From CAAGNP01 sp045644725 (lineage in GTDB: Bacteria; Bacteroidota; Bacteroidia; Bacteroidales; UBA932), in NCBI GenBank assembly GCA_045644725.1, contig JAZRHK010000132.1:1-9660 (forward strand): a stretch of DNA of 9,660 bases. The letters are read 5' to 3'. Shown in pieces: positions 1-7,949 of this stretch (position 1 is the first letter of the stretch; the number at the start of each line of letters is the position of its first letter). Both the position numbers and the translations under genes were made by a program. The notes under the pieces are model-generated. The model had not been told where the DNA came from. It searched no databases and was given only the letters and a program-made list of their open reading frames with translations.

Positions 1-528
1 GGCAATGTAACAGATTTCCCTGTTTCAGTTTCTACAGACCAGAGTATCAATGCAAACTATATGAAAAGTGATTTCCTCTGGTGCTCAAACAAAGGGATTA
101 CAGCAGGTAATGGAGCTGTGCAGATGCACTTTGCCCACAAAATGAGCCGTATCCTCATAAAACTTGCAAAAAGCGACGATTACGAGGGAGACCTCCCTGA
201 AAACGCATCTGTATACATCCATAACACCGTAACAGAAGCTACCGCAGACCTCAACGTAGGAAATGTTACCAAGAACAACAGAGCCTCAGCCAAAACCATA
301 AAGGCCAAACACCTTGGAAACAACCTCTACACTGCAATACTTGTACCTCAAAGACTGGATTCAAGACGTCCGCTAGTAGAAATTGTAACAGCCGGCGTTT
401 CCTATCTGTACGAAGCAAAATTCATCTTCAAACCAGGCGTACAACACAATGTAACACTGGTAATCTCAGACAACCCAGAAAGGATAAAAATTGAGATTGG
501 AGGTGAAATCGAACACTGGAACGAATAA
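1..528 (+). CDS. Fimbrillin-family protein (Mfa-like), C-terminal part, start outside window
   Basis: The frame is open from base 1 and stops at TAA 526-528, so the 5' end is missing and the internal ATG at 61 is not the true start. 175 residues are visible. Two stretches are typical of the fimbrillin/Mfa-like family of Bacteroidales: the 'SDFLWCSN' segment, matching the family's 'D-L-L-(W/Y)-A' strand, followed about 20 residues later by 'MHFAHKMSRILIKL', matching 'F-x-H-x-lsk-l-x-v-x-l'. The end, 'GVQHNVTLVISDNPERIKIEI...IEHWNE', is the usual last beta-strands of these two-domain proteins, which finish with an 'I-x-x-W' motif. Family members are exported lipoproteins that are matured on the cell surface and polymerise into fimbriae or cap them. 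Whether this one is a stalk or tip subunit cannot be told, because the N-terminus with its lipobox is not in the window. It is transcribed toward the RHS locus and is separated from it by an inverted repeat. Confidence 0.8.
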   Translation, partial: GNVTDFPVSVSTDQSINANYMKSDFLWCSNKGITAGNGAVQMHFAHKMSRILIKLAKSDDYEGDLPENASVYIHNTVTEATADLNVGNVTKNNRASAKTIKAKHLGNNLYTAILVPQRLDSRRPLVEIVTAGVSYLYEAKFIFKPGVQHNVTLVISDNPERIKIEIGGEIEHWNE

Positions 529-540
529 AATTTTAAAGAG

Positions 541-618
541 GCCGGGTCAAAATGATGTGACCCCCAAAAGTTTTTGTCTAACTTTTGGGGTTCATATCAA
601 AAGTATTTTTGATCCGGT
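541..618. terminator. Long imperfect hairpin, probable bidirectional terminator
   Basis: Three nested paired segments fold into one long stem. The outer arms are 541-552 with 607-618 (two G-T pairs), the middle arms 553-560 with 592-599, and the perfect inner arms 562-571 (ccccaaaagt) with 581-590 (acttttgggg), leaving a 9-nt loop. A 7-nt bulge (600-606) lies on the right side. The + strand continues with ttttctt and the - strand with ctcttt, so each direction has a modest U-rich tail. The hairpin begins 12 bases after the fimbrillin stop and lies at the 3' end of the oppositely oriented RHS locus, which is where a shared terminator is expected. The inner palindrome also resembles the ends of some insertion sequences; this is treated under findings. 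Confidence 0.55.
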
Positions 619-817
619 TTTCTTATTAAAACCATTTTCAGATTCACACTAAGAATGTTATTATTTTTTTCTAGAGAATCATATAATCTTATCATATACT
701 CTTTATAATCTTGTGGAGATATTAGGACTTCCTTTTCAGACGTAGTAAGATGTTCTAAAATTATATTTGTTTCCTTTCTCTAATACTTTTGTCAATATTA
801 CTCTTTATATTCAACAT
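597..817 (-). pseudogene. Broken small reading frame at the 3' end of the RHS locus
   Basis: An ATG (817-815) overlaps the last codons of the preceding small gene and opens a short frame, 'MLNIKSNIDKSIRERKQI', that stops at once. After a -1 shift a stop-free run of about 60 codons continues from 779 to the TGA at 599-597. It reads plausibly as protein (for example 'SPQDYKEYMIRLYDSLEKNN') and has no good start codon of its own. Joined, the two parts would make a protein of roughly 75 residues beginning in overlap with the upstream gene, a common operon arrangement. No standard slippery heptamer is visible at the join, so a decayed gene is more likely than programmed frameshifting. The long frame is also in phase with the upstream gene, beyond three stops (TAA, TGA, TAG), so a lost C-terminal extension of that gene is an alternative. 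No family is recognised. Confidence 0.35.
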
Positions 818-1319
818 TTTTAATTCCACAACTTGTATATATATATCCGCTTTTAGTCATAAATAAAATTTGTAATGTGGGTAAGCTTTCTATCACTTGC
901 TTATAATAGACTCCCCCTCCCTGATATTTAATATCTGTGCCCAGAAATATATAGTTCCGTAGACTAATAGTTTTACTTGTATTAGGCAATAAGACCTGTT
1001 CCCTATCAATATTTGCAGGTATAAGATAGTTTTTGCTTTTATACGCATAACTAATATATACCCCCCACTCTCTAATATCAGGATGAGGACTAACTAAATA
1101 TAAAGTATCTTTTTCAAAGTTATCAAAATGTACTTCTAAATAAACGAATGGTCCATGTTCATAACTATCATCAAAGATAGTTATATAGTCTTCTTCTGAA
1201 AATCCTAATGTGTCTACAATATGTGAGATAAACAGACTGTCCACAGTTATTTTTACTTGACAACGCACTTTTACTTGAAACATTGTTAATATCAGTATAA
1301 AAATAATAATTCGTTTCAT
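798..1319 (-). CDS. Small exported protein downstream of RHS gene, candidate immunity protein
   Basis: 173 residues. The start chosen is ATG 1319-1317, which follows the RHS stop codon (1323-1321) after a single base. It places a signal peptide, 'MKRIIIFILILTMF', at the very N-terminus. A start 8 codons upstream (1343) is possible but overlaps the RHS gene and adds a polar lead to the signal peptide. Cleavage probably falls near Cys20-Gln21; 'KVRC' is not a good lipobox, so a soluble periplasmic protein is likelier than a lipoprotein. The mature part is rich in beta-forming residues, with 'VYLEVHFDNFEKDTLYLVS' near 59-77 and 'YIFLGTDI' near 123-130. No enzyme motif is visible. The gene is AT-rich like the adjacent toxin tip and unlike the RHS core. 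Its one-base spacing implies translational coupling with the RHS gene. Position, size, export and composition suggest protection against the RHS tip, but the function is inferred. Confidence 0.6.
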   Translation of the reverse strand: MKRIIIFILILTMFQVKVRCQVKITVDSLFISHIVDTLGFSEEDYITIFDDSYEHGPFVYLEVHFDNFEKDTLYLVSPHPDIREWGVYISYAYKSKNYLIPANIDREQVLLPNTSKTISLRNYIFLGTDIKYQGGGVYYKQVIESLPTLQILFMTKSGYIYTSCGIKNVEYKE

Positions 1320-1320
1320 T

Positions 1321-4300
1321 TTATTTTTCGATAAATGATTCATAATACCTTTTAACAGCTATGCGAAATTTTGGTGTACATAGAACAAAAGATTCATGCT
1401 TAAATTGAGCTTTAATAGCTCTAATTTCCTTTTCAGATTTAGAGAATGATAAATATTGCTTTAATCCAGATTGTTTATAATCCATATAATGCTTTCCTTC
1501 ATGTATAAAACAACTGATGATATTTTGAAAATGATTAAACATATCACTTGTTTTATTCGTTTCAGTATGTATTTTTATATGCTTAATATATTCTCCTGTT
1601 GTTTTATTTTGACCAATATAAAACGACATACCCAAATCAGGATCATCAGAGTCGACAAGGGGTAATCCTGTATGATTATAATTTTCATAAATATTAAGAG
1701 TAGCTTCTGTATCCAGATTAGCTTGTGAAAACATTTGTGAATACTCAAATGCTTTTTTAGAGTCTATGATTATATTATCACTTTCATCCTTTGTTTTAAC
1801 TGACTCCCATGCTTCCTCTGAAATAATTCTTATATAATCATCGGTAGTGCCGTCAGAACCTAGATACTGTCCATGAATATTGAAATAGTCGCTCAATCCA
1901 TTATTATCTAGAACCATAATAGGATTATTCATACTAAATCTATACGGAGTAATAGTGTACATCTCTTCCGCCAACGGATCCTGTACCAGCCAGCGGGCAA
2001 TTTTAGCGTCATACATCCTGGCTCCATAATCTAACAAATCAAGACTTCCAATTGTTTGCTCCTCTTTGCCGTTGAACTTGTAACGGTTGGCAGTGGTTGG
2101 GGTATTTGTTATACCGAAGTTGTGTCTTCCACCAAACGGGTAATAAGAGTTTTGTTCTATTACCGTGCCGCTGCCATTGGTTATGGCTCTTACGCTGCCC
2201 AAGTGGTCTTTGTGGTGGTAATGGATTGTCTGGGTATTACCACTCAATGCAATCCTTCCCTGCGAGAAGTCTGTGCTCTCTAGTGTTGCGGTTGCATTTG
2301 CACTTGTGTTGTATATCAAAGAACCTATGTAGCAAATTCCATTGCCCGCGTTGTCCAAGGCGGTGTACTTGCTTCCGTCTGCAAACCAGGTGTAAGTGGC
2401 CTTTGTTGTACCACTTTGGGACACTTTCTGTGGTAAGTTAAGGATATTGTATGTTGTTTGCAAGTTTTTCAGGCCATCGGAGATGGTATTTCCGTTTCTG
2501 TCATAACTGTAGGTGGCTAATGCAATTGCTGTGCCGTTGTCTGTGCCGGTTATGGAGGTTATCCTGTTGCCGGTATAGTTGTACGAGTAGTTGTCTTGCA
2601 AGGCAGATGCATAGCGTTGCAGAGTTTTTATATTTCCGTTCTTATCATAAGTTATTCCTCTCTCAGTGTAGCTGGTCTGGGCAGTGGTGGAGGTGCCGGA
2701 ATACAGGGATGAGGATATTAGCCTTCCTTGCTTGTCATAGCTCAGGCCGTAGGTTTGCTGAGTGTTTGCAGCTTGCTGGGTTGCCCATTCGCTTATGTTG
2801 CCGCTGTAGAGCGGGGTGGTACCTTTGGTGGTGGCGTAATAGCTCAAGGTCTGGCTGTAGATGTTTGATGATCCTTTCTTTGCCTCTTGAGTTGTTGTCC
2901 ATCCCTGAATGTTGTACTTTAAGGTCTCGGTTACACCATTTCCGTATGTGCGTTTGGCAATGCGCTCCATATCGTCATAGGTGTAGCTTACCGTTGCTGC
3001 GGTGGAGCCGTTCAGCTTTGTGCTTTCACTTATGAGTTTTCCTCTGTTGTCATAAGTGTATGTTGTGAGCTTGGAGACAGAGCCTGCAGTCTCCTCCTTG
3101 GTTACAATATTCCCAAGGAAATCATATTTGAAGCTTGTGCGCAGGATATTGCCGTTGGGATACTTTGTTACCGTCTGTAGCAGCTGCGCCAGGTTGTTGT
3201 AGTGGTATGCTGTCTCTTTGTATTGCAGGGTATTTCCCTCCTGTAACAGCAGATGCCGCTCATATTTCAGTTCGGCATGATTGAGACTAGACAGGTCTGC
3301 TTGGGATACTGTAGCAGTAGCGGCAAATGCCAGCTCTGATGGTAAGGTATTCAGATTATTATATGTGTATCCGTAGTACCTTCCGCTATAAAGGACCTTT
3401 ACAATGGAGATATCCTGCGCATTTGCGGGGATATTGGGATTGGAAAGGTTTTCATATTTATTGTAGAATGATGCAGCCTTGTACATCTCCTGCAGTGAAG
3501 AACGGTTACGGGTGGTAGAGACGAGAGTCTTCTCCACTATGCGGTTGATGTTATCGTAGGTAGTGTATATCCACTGGCCTTTCTCTTTTAAGTTGCCATC
3601 CTGGTACATCACCTGGCGTTTTCCTTTGTCGTACACATAGTGCTCCTCATCCCTTCCGGGCTGACGTTTCTCTATCAGGTTTCCCAATCCGTCATATGCG
3701 TAGATGTAGGAATACTCCTTGGCCAATTCGTCTGAATAGGAGTATGTTCTTCCACCGGCAAGTAGTGTACTACCTTCTGGAGATACAACCCAGAGCAGGC
3801 GTCCCAGGGGATCGTAGCTGTAGTAGGTATCGGCATAGGTGGAGCCGCTGATGAGGGACCGTTGCAGGACTACATTCCCTTTGTGGTTCTTGTACTCTAT
3901 GGTCACTCCACCATCCTCATCTGTGGCGGTGGTTTTGTACAATGATGCTACAGGGTAGTATGATACGGAAAGGGATGCCGTTGATACTGTTCCTGGAGTT
4001 GAGTAAGAGACTTTCAGTCTCAATACTTCATTCTCTGCATTGGCAGAGTAGGTGTAGGTTATCTTCTTTGATGAGTATGCGCTTCCACTCTTTTGTTGGG
4101 CGTTTACCCTTCCAAGAGGGGATGGTTCGTAGATATTGCTGTTGAAGGCACGGGCTCCGTCAGCGGCTGAGTACAATGAGGTATAGTATGCCTGCTGGGC
4201 AGAGAGAGCATACTGGTCTTTAACCAATGTAGAGCTGCTGCTCTCATAAGGCAGATATGCCATAGCATCTGCTCTCATGTGGGCATCGTAGACTATAGGG

Positions 4301-4875
4301 GTAACCATGTTCTTCCCTTTTGATGATGCCCCTATCTTTATCACCTGGTCCGGATATCCAAGGCCGTTGTAGAAGGTGATGTCATCATACCAGGTTGTGC
4401 CGGCAGCATTGGTGTAGATGCGTTTGATTATCCAATTGCCGCTGATGTTGAACTTTACGTCTCCGCCTGGATCAGGTTCAGGCTCCGGCTCTTCTGCACC
4501 TTCCTGTTCAATGATGAGGGATTTGGAAGAGTTGCCGCGGATAATGAAAGTGCGCCCTTGAGTGAGGGTATTTTCTGGTATGACAAACGTTATGGCAGTA
4601 GGGGTAATTTGCTGTACATATATTTGGGCGTCATACTGGTTTTGTATTTCATTATTGATTAGCTCAATATAGTATTCTGCGTTGTAAGGGATGCCGGGCG
4701 GGGTATATGTAACCTCCGCGCTTACTATTGATTCACCACTGCCAACTGTAACGGTCTGCTCATCGGTGAAGGTAATTTGCTCAATGATGATGATTTTCTC
4801 TTCTGCCCTGAGGGGATGTACTATAAATGCAGACAGCAGAATGATGAATAGTATTTTGTGAATTATAGTTTTCAT
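1321..4875 (-). CDS. RHS repeat protein with RHS core and C-terminal HExxH toxin-like domain
   Basis: 1184 residues, ATG at 4875-4873. Residues 1-24 are a Sec signal peptide. Residues 25-125 form a beta-rich domain ending 'SLIIEQEG', reminiscent of BACON-type modules, then a Pro/Glu linker (128-137). Residues about 147-310 match the N-terminal domain of Bacteroidetes RHS proteins (DUF6443-like), with 'FYNGLGYPDQ' and 'YDAHMRADAMAYLPY'. YD repeats run from about 350 to 840, for example 'YYSYDPLGRLLWV', 'YAYDGLGNL', 'YTYDNRGKL' and 'YDRNGN'. The RHS-associated core is at 885-993: 'HHKDHLGSVRAI', 'YYPFGGRH', 'YGARMYD', 'QDPLAEE' and 'NNPIMVLDNNGL'. After the core, about 190 residues are AT-rich and carry HEGKH (1125-1129). 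RHS shells are cocoon-like barrels that enclose and release a C-terminal toxin; this is known for characterised relatives and inferred here. The gene lies 29 bases after the preceding RHS gene and is followed at one base by the small exported protein, indicating an operon. Confidence 0.9.
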   Translation of the reverse strand: MKTIIHKILFIILLSAFIVHPLRAEEKIIIIEQITFTDEQTVTVGSGESIVSAEVTYTPPGIPYNAEYYIELINNEIQNQYDAQIYVQQITPTAITFVIPENTLTQGRTFIIRGNSSKSLIIEQEGAEEPEPEPDPGGDVKFNISGNWIIKRIYTNAAGTTWYDDITFYNGLGYPDQVIKIGASSKGKNMVTPIVYDAHMRADAMAYLPYESSSSTLVKDQYALSAQQAYYTSLYSAADGARAFNSNIYEPSPLGRVNAQQKSGSAYSSKKITYTYSANAENEVLRLKVSYSTPGTVSTASLSVSYYPVASLYKTTATDEDGGVTIEYKNHKGNVVLQRSLISGSTYADTYYSYDPLGRLLWVVSPEGSTLLAGGRTYSYSDELAKEYSYIYAYDGLGNLIEKRQPGRDEEHYVYDKGKRQVMYQDGNLKEKGQWIYTTYDNINRIVEKTLVSTTRNRSSLQEMYKAASFYNKYENLSNPNIPANAQDISIVKVLYSGRYYGYTYNNLNTLPSELAFAATATVSQADLSSLNHAELKYERHLLLQEGNTLQYKETAYHYNNLAQLLQTVTKYPNGNILRTSFKYDFLGNIVTKEETAGSVSKLTTYTYDNRGKLISESTKLNGSTAATVSYTYDDMERIAKRTYGNGVTETLKYNIQGWTTTQEAKKGSSNIYSQTLSYYATTKGTTPLYSGNISEWATQQAANTQQTYGLSYDKQGRLISSSLYSGTSTTAQTSYTERGITYDKNGNIKTLQRYASALQDNYSYNYTGNRITSITGTDNGTAIALATYSYDRNGNTISDGLKNLQTTYNILNLPQKVSQSGTTKATYTWFADGSKYTALDNAGNGICYIGSLIYNTSANATATLESTDFSQGRIALSGNTQTIHYHHKDHLGSVRAITNGSGTVIEQNSYYPFGGRHNFGITNTPTTANRYKFNGKEEQTIGSLDLLDYGARMYDAKIARWLVQDPLAEEMYTITPYRFSMNNPIMVLDNNGLSDYFNIHGQYLGSDGTTDDYIRIISEEAWESVKTKDESDNIIIDSKKAFEYSQMFSQANLDTEATLNIYENYNHTGLPLVDSDDPDLGMSFYIGQNKTTGEYIKHIKIHTETNKTSDMFNHFQNIISCFIHEGKHYMDYKQSGLKQYLSFSKSEKEIRAIKAQFKHESFVLCTPKFRIAVKRYYESFIEK
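1324..1896 (-). other. Variable RHS tip: putative zinc metallopeptidase toxin domain
   Basis: This is the C-terminal segment of the RHS protein, residues about 994-1184. It begins with the linker 'SDYFNIHGQYLGSDGT', a type often found just after the core in Bacteroidetes RHS proteins. The most telling part is 'SCFIHEGKHYMDY' (1121-1133): HEGKH is a classic HExxH zinc-binding and catalytic motif, with His1125 and His1129 as ligands and Glu1126 as general base. About 20 residues later 'EKEIRAIKAQ' (1148-1157) offers Glu1148 or Glu1150 as a third ligand, as in gluzincin-like peptidases, followed by His1160. HExxH peptidase domains are one recognised class of polymorphic-toxin tips. The domain has no evident transmembrane segment. 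The substrate is unknown, and a structural or inactive role cannot be excluded from sequence alone. Confidence 0.6.
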
Positions 4876-4904
4876 TGTTGCAGGAGTTAAGTTGGGTTAG
4901 TGGA

Positions 4905-7847
4905 CTATTGTCTGTTGTCGGGAGAATAATAGTTGCTTCCCTGCTTGCTGGAAATATGGTTGAGTATGTCCATCAGCTTTCCTGTGCTGTTGTAGGTGTA
5001 GGTCTCAGTGGAGCCGTTGGGGTGTCTTACCTTTGTGAGCCCTATGAGAGGGTTGTAGTGGTAGGTGGTGAGCACCTTGTTGCCGTTGCTGTTGATGCTT
5101 TGGGCAATGGCATCGGTGATGGCCCCGGGCAGTGGATCTGCTGTTACATTCTGGTCTATGCTGCTGCGTGGAGTGTTGCTGGCAGAGCCTACCAGGTATG
5201 AGCCGCCGTACCCCCAGATGTAGGATGTTGGTACATCGTTGGAGTCGTAGCTCTCCAGCAGGTTGCCGTATGTATCATACTGGGTATAGGTGCGCTCAGG
5301 CTCCCAGCTTTGGGAGGAGGCATTGTAGCTGTATACGGCCTGGGGCTTTACAAGGTTGTTTACCAGGGCGTATGAGTACTTCTTTCCTGCGGTCTGTATC
5401 TCTGTGCCGTTTTCCAGAGTGTATGTGTTCTGGGTTACAGGGTAGGCATGGAGATTCCTGCTGATTAGTGTGTCGTATATATTCCTTTCTGAGGCGTGGT
5501 CTGAAGGGTAGGTGTAGCGGGTTATCTCTACTGTGCAGTCTGCTGCTGTGGTGGTGATGCTGGCCATCTGGCCTTTGGTGTTGTAGGTGTAGCTCTCAGT
5601 GGTGGTTATGGTTACTCCATTGTCTGTATGTTTTTCGCTCTTGGATACAAGGCGGTAGTTGTCTGTAAGGACAACACTCTGACCGAACTTGCGGATGAGG
5701 TAGACCGGGTAATGTGTAAGGGATAGCACCCTTGTAGTGTCATAGGTGTATGTTGTCTCCTTAACTGGGGTGGAGTTGCCGGCAGCGTAGATTTCATGCT
5801 TAAGAAGTTTTCCCCTCTCCGCTTTGCGGGATACAAGAGGGGCTACGATTGTCTTGATTGCCGGGTTGGTATTGATGTGCCATTCTCCTTGCCTTGGAGC
5901 CACTTCATTAACCACATCGTTTATTTCTATAGCATCACGGTACTTGGATGACATGGCGCTGTTGGAGAAGTGGAATATCTCCTTGCTGTTGTCGGAATTT
6001 GTTTGGGTAACGGTGGAATATTCTATATGTGAACCACTATGGGAGAGGAGGCTGTTTGACCAATAGTTGATGTTCTCTTCCACATGGTTGCCGGCACGTG
6101 CTGAGTATGTGAGCCAGTATTTTGGGAAGTGGAGGAGAATTCCGCTGCTGGAGCCGTCGGGAAGAGTATATGTATATGTCTTCTTGTTTATCTGCGAGCC
6201 GTCTTCAAGGTGGTTGGAGACAGATTTGATGCGCAGTCCGCCACAGGTGCCGTTTTCAGAAGTGAGGGTTGGTACAAAATGATTGGCGGCAGTGCGCTTG
6301 AAGGCTTTGCCGTATGAGTGTGACTCATATTCCATCTGGGAGTATCCTCCTGTAGGGTAAGTGATCCTCTTTAGCATACCTTTGATTGCGTGGGTGGCAT
6401 TATGGTCTCTGCTGGCAGATGAAAGAGATTCTTCCAATGTGCTTGAATTGGTGTTCACAATCTTGAGGAAACTGGTCACGCTTTTGCCGTTGTAGTATCC
6501 CCAGTGGTCAGCAGAGAAGGTGCCAAGAGGAGGGAAACTACCGTCGCTGAGGTTGTAGTATGTGAAGGAGTATGTTCCCTCACCGCTCATCTCAACTGAA
6601 GCAAGGTAGTTTGTTCTGGCTCCATGAGTATATGTGTAAGAGAAATCGGCTGTCTTTATTGTAGGATGTTCTGAAGAGAACGGATTCTTTATCTGTATCT
6701 TGGAGAGCCTGTAGCATTCTGTGAACTCCTTGGCAGATGTTTGCAGTGGATATACATACTGATCTCTGGCTCCGGTGGGAAGATTGGTATATGTAAACTC
6801 CATTATAGGCTCGTCGCATACAGAGATGCCGGTAAGATATTGGGGCTCTGTAACTGATTCCAGAAGGCGGTAGTCTGAGTAGTTGTTCTGGCATTGAGCT
6901 ACATTGTTTTCATCATCAAAGTCGAATACTCCTCCGCTGTTGGCATAGGTTGAAGGGCGGTAGGAGACAGTCTGGTATTCTTGGTATGAAAATTCAACAT
7001 ACCTGCCGTTTGGGGCGGTTATTTTGGTGAGGTTGTATGATGTTTCCTGTTTCATCTCACCGCTGCGGTCCTGTCCCTTGTCTGCATAGGTGTAGAGGAA
7101 CTCATATAGATAGCCGTATTTATCTGTAATACGGATGGATACGTTGCTTGAACCGGTAACTGGGATGAATTCAATCTTGTGGAGCTTGTTCTCGCCATTG
7201 GTATTGTATACGTGTATGCTGTTGTTGGTGCCAAGGTGGAAGGATCCGGAGTAGCCCATAAAGTTGAAATGGAAGATATCAGGCTCAGCATCATATTTTA
7301 CAGTGTTACCGTTTATGACAGTACTATTCCCCGGAGTGAATATTATTTCAGGGGAAGGGGCTCCAAGTTCAATGTTGGCGTCAGCAAAGCTGGAGTAACG
7401 CCAGTAGTTTCCCTCGGTAGGTGGATTTGAGAGTTTATGGTATTGGTAGTAGCCTTTAATGTTGTGTGAGAGGCGTGATTCAAAATCAAACATGCCGTTA
7501 ATTTCAACGGAGATCTTTCCTCCAGCATCCAGTCCCCAGTCCGGGCCAAGGATTCCGGCTCGCATGTTGGCTACAAGGCCATTGCTGGAGTAGTTGAGTG
7601 CGATGGGTATGGAGAAGTCGTTATCCAGGTAAGTGTAGACAGGAATGGAGAGGTTTACGGTGCCGGTGTGAAGGCTGGCACCCACTTCTCCGTATTTGAT
7701 GAAGTTCCATGCATCGGTTGAAGGGGCTTTGATTTCTTCACCAACTTTGAGGTTGCGTTGGGAGTAGGAAGGGAAAGTGAGGAAGAGGACTGCTATGGCA
7801 AGCAGTGTTGCCTTTAGGTGTAGTGATTTGAGAAGATTGTGTTGCAT
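4905..7847 (-). CDS. Large exported YD-repeat protein, N-terminal partner of the RHS core protein
   Basis: 980 residues, ATG at 7847-7845, with a clear Sec signal peptide ('TLLAIAVLFLTFPSYSQ', cleavage near residue 30). The N-terminal part has the hallmark 'YGEVGASLHTGTVNLSIPVY' (52-71), then 'PIALNYSSNGL' and 'GPDWGLDAGGKISVEINGMFD' (101-121), as in Bacteroidetes RHS-type proteins with an SpvB/TcB-like N-terminal region. Further familiar stations are 'DHWGYYNGK' (447-455), 'GMLKRITYPTGGYSQMEYE' (490-508), then YD-type repeats ('YTYNTKGQM', 'YTQYDTYGNLLE'), 'SYIWGYGGSYL' (about 875-885) and 'TTYHYNPLIGLTKVRHPNGS' near the end. It stops soon after 'YNSTGKL' with no RHS core and no toxin tip. 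It probably assembles with, or forms part of the shell of, the RHS protein encoded 29 bases downstream, much as two-part toxin cocoons do in other bacteria; this partnership is inferred. No type IX secretion C-terminal signal is seen. Confidence 0.85.
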   Translation of the reverse strand: MQHNLLKSLHLKATLLAIAVLFLTFPSYSQRNLKVGEEIKAPSTDAWNFIKYGEVGASLHTGTVNLSIPVYTYLDNDFSIPIALNYSSNGLVANMRAGILGPDWGLDAGGKISVEINGMFDFESRLSHNIKGYYQYHKLSNPPTEGNYWRYSSFADANIELGAPSPEIIFTPGNSTVINGNTVKYDAEPDIFHFNFMGYSGSFHLGTNNSIHVYNTNGENKLHKIEFIPVTGSSNVSIRITDKYGYLYEFLYTYADKGQDRSGEMKQETSYNLTKITAPNGRYVEFSYQEYQTVSYRPSTYANSGGVFDFDDENNVAQCQNNYSDYRLLESVTEPQYLTGISVCDEPIMEFTYTNLPTGARDQYVYPLQTSAKEFTECYRLSKIQIKNPFSSEHPTIKTADFSYTYTHGARTNYLASVEMSGEGTYSFTYYNLSDGSFPPLGTFSADHWGYYNGKSVTSFLKIVNTNSSTLEESLSSASRDHNATHAIKGMLKRITYPTGGYSQMEYESHSYGKAFKRTAANHFVPTLTSENGTCGGLRIKSVSNHLEDGSQINKKTYTYTLPDGSSSGILLHFPKYWLTYSARAGNHVEENINYWSNSLLSHSGSHIEYSTVTQTNSDNSKEIFHFSNSAMSSKYRDAIEINDVVNEVAPRQGEWHINTNPAIKTIVAPLVSRKAERGKLLKHEIYAAGNSTPVKETTYTYDTTRVLSLTHYPVYLIRKFGQSVVLTDNYRLVSKSEKHTDNGVTITTTESYTYNTKGQMASITTTAADCTVEITRYTYPSDHASERNIYDTLISRNLHAYPVTQNTYTLENGTEIQTAGKKYSYALVNNLVKPQAVYSYNASSQSWEPERTYTQYDTYGNLLESYDSNDVPTSYIWGYGGSYLVGSASNTPRSSIDQNVTADPLPGAITDAIAQSINSNGNKVLTTYHYNPLIGLTKVRHPNGSTETYTYNSTGKLMDILNHISSKQGSNYYSPDNRQ

Positions 7848-7892
7848 ACGCGCTAAGGTTTAAAGGGTTAGTAAATCTAGTGATATGCTACG

Positions 7893-7914
7893 TCTCAAGT
7901 TTTTTGGCTTGAGG
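7893..7914 (-). other. Short hairpin in the RHS operon leader
   Basis: Arms ctcaag (7894-7899) and cttgag (7908-7913) enclose an 8-nt loop, with one more G-T pair outside. It lies about 45 bases upstream of the ATG of the first RHS gene. No U-run follows on either strand, so it is not a standard terminator. It could shape translation initiation or mRNA stability of the leader, but it may be incidental. Confidence 0.3.
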
Positions 7915-7949
7915 GATAGGACTTTCTGCGGCTACTGAGTAGGCTGCTA

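Noticed and set aside
1320..1343. Upstream ATG for the small exported protein (1343)
   Set aside because: It would overlap the RHS gene by 23 bases and put eight polar residues before the signal peptide; the ATG at 1319 right after the RHS stop is the better start.
2451..3035. 194-residue open frame on the + strand inside the RHS gene
   Set aside because: It is rich in Cys, Arg, Leu and Trp with no motif, and lies opposite well-recognised YD repeats; it is a shadow of the RHS coding strand.
4876..4904. The two RHS genes as one gene split by a frameshift
   Set aside because: The downstream protein begins with its own ATG and a clear signal peptide, and the upstream protein ends with a normal stop 29 bases earlier, so two genes are intended.
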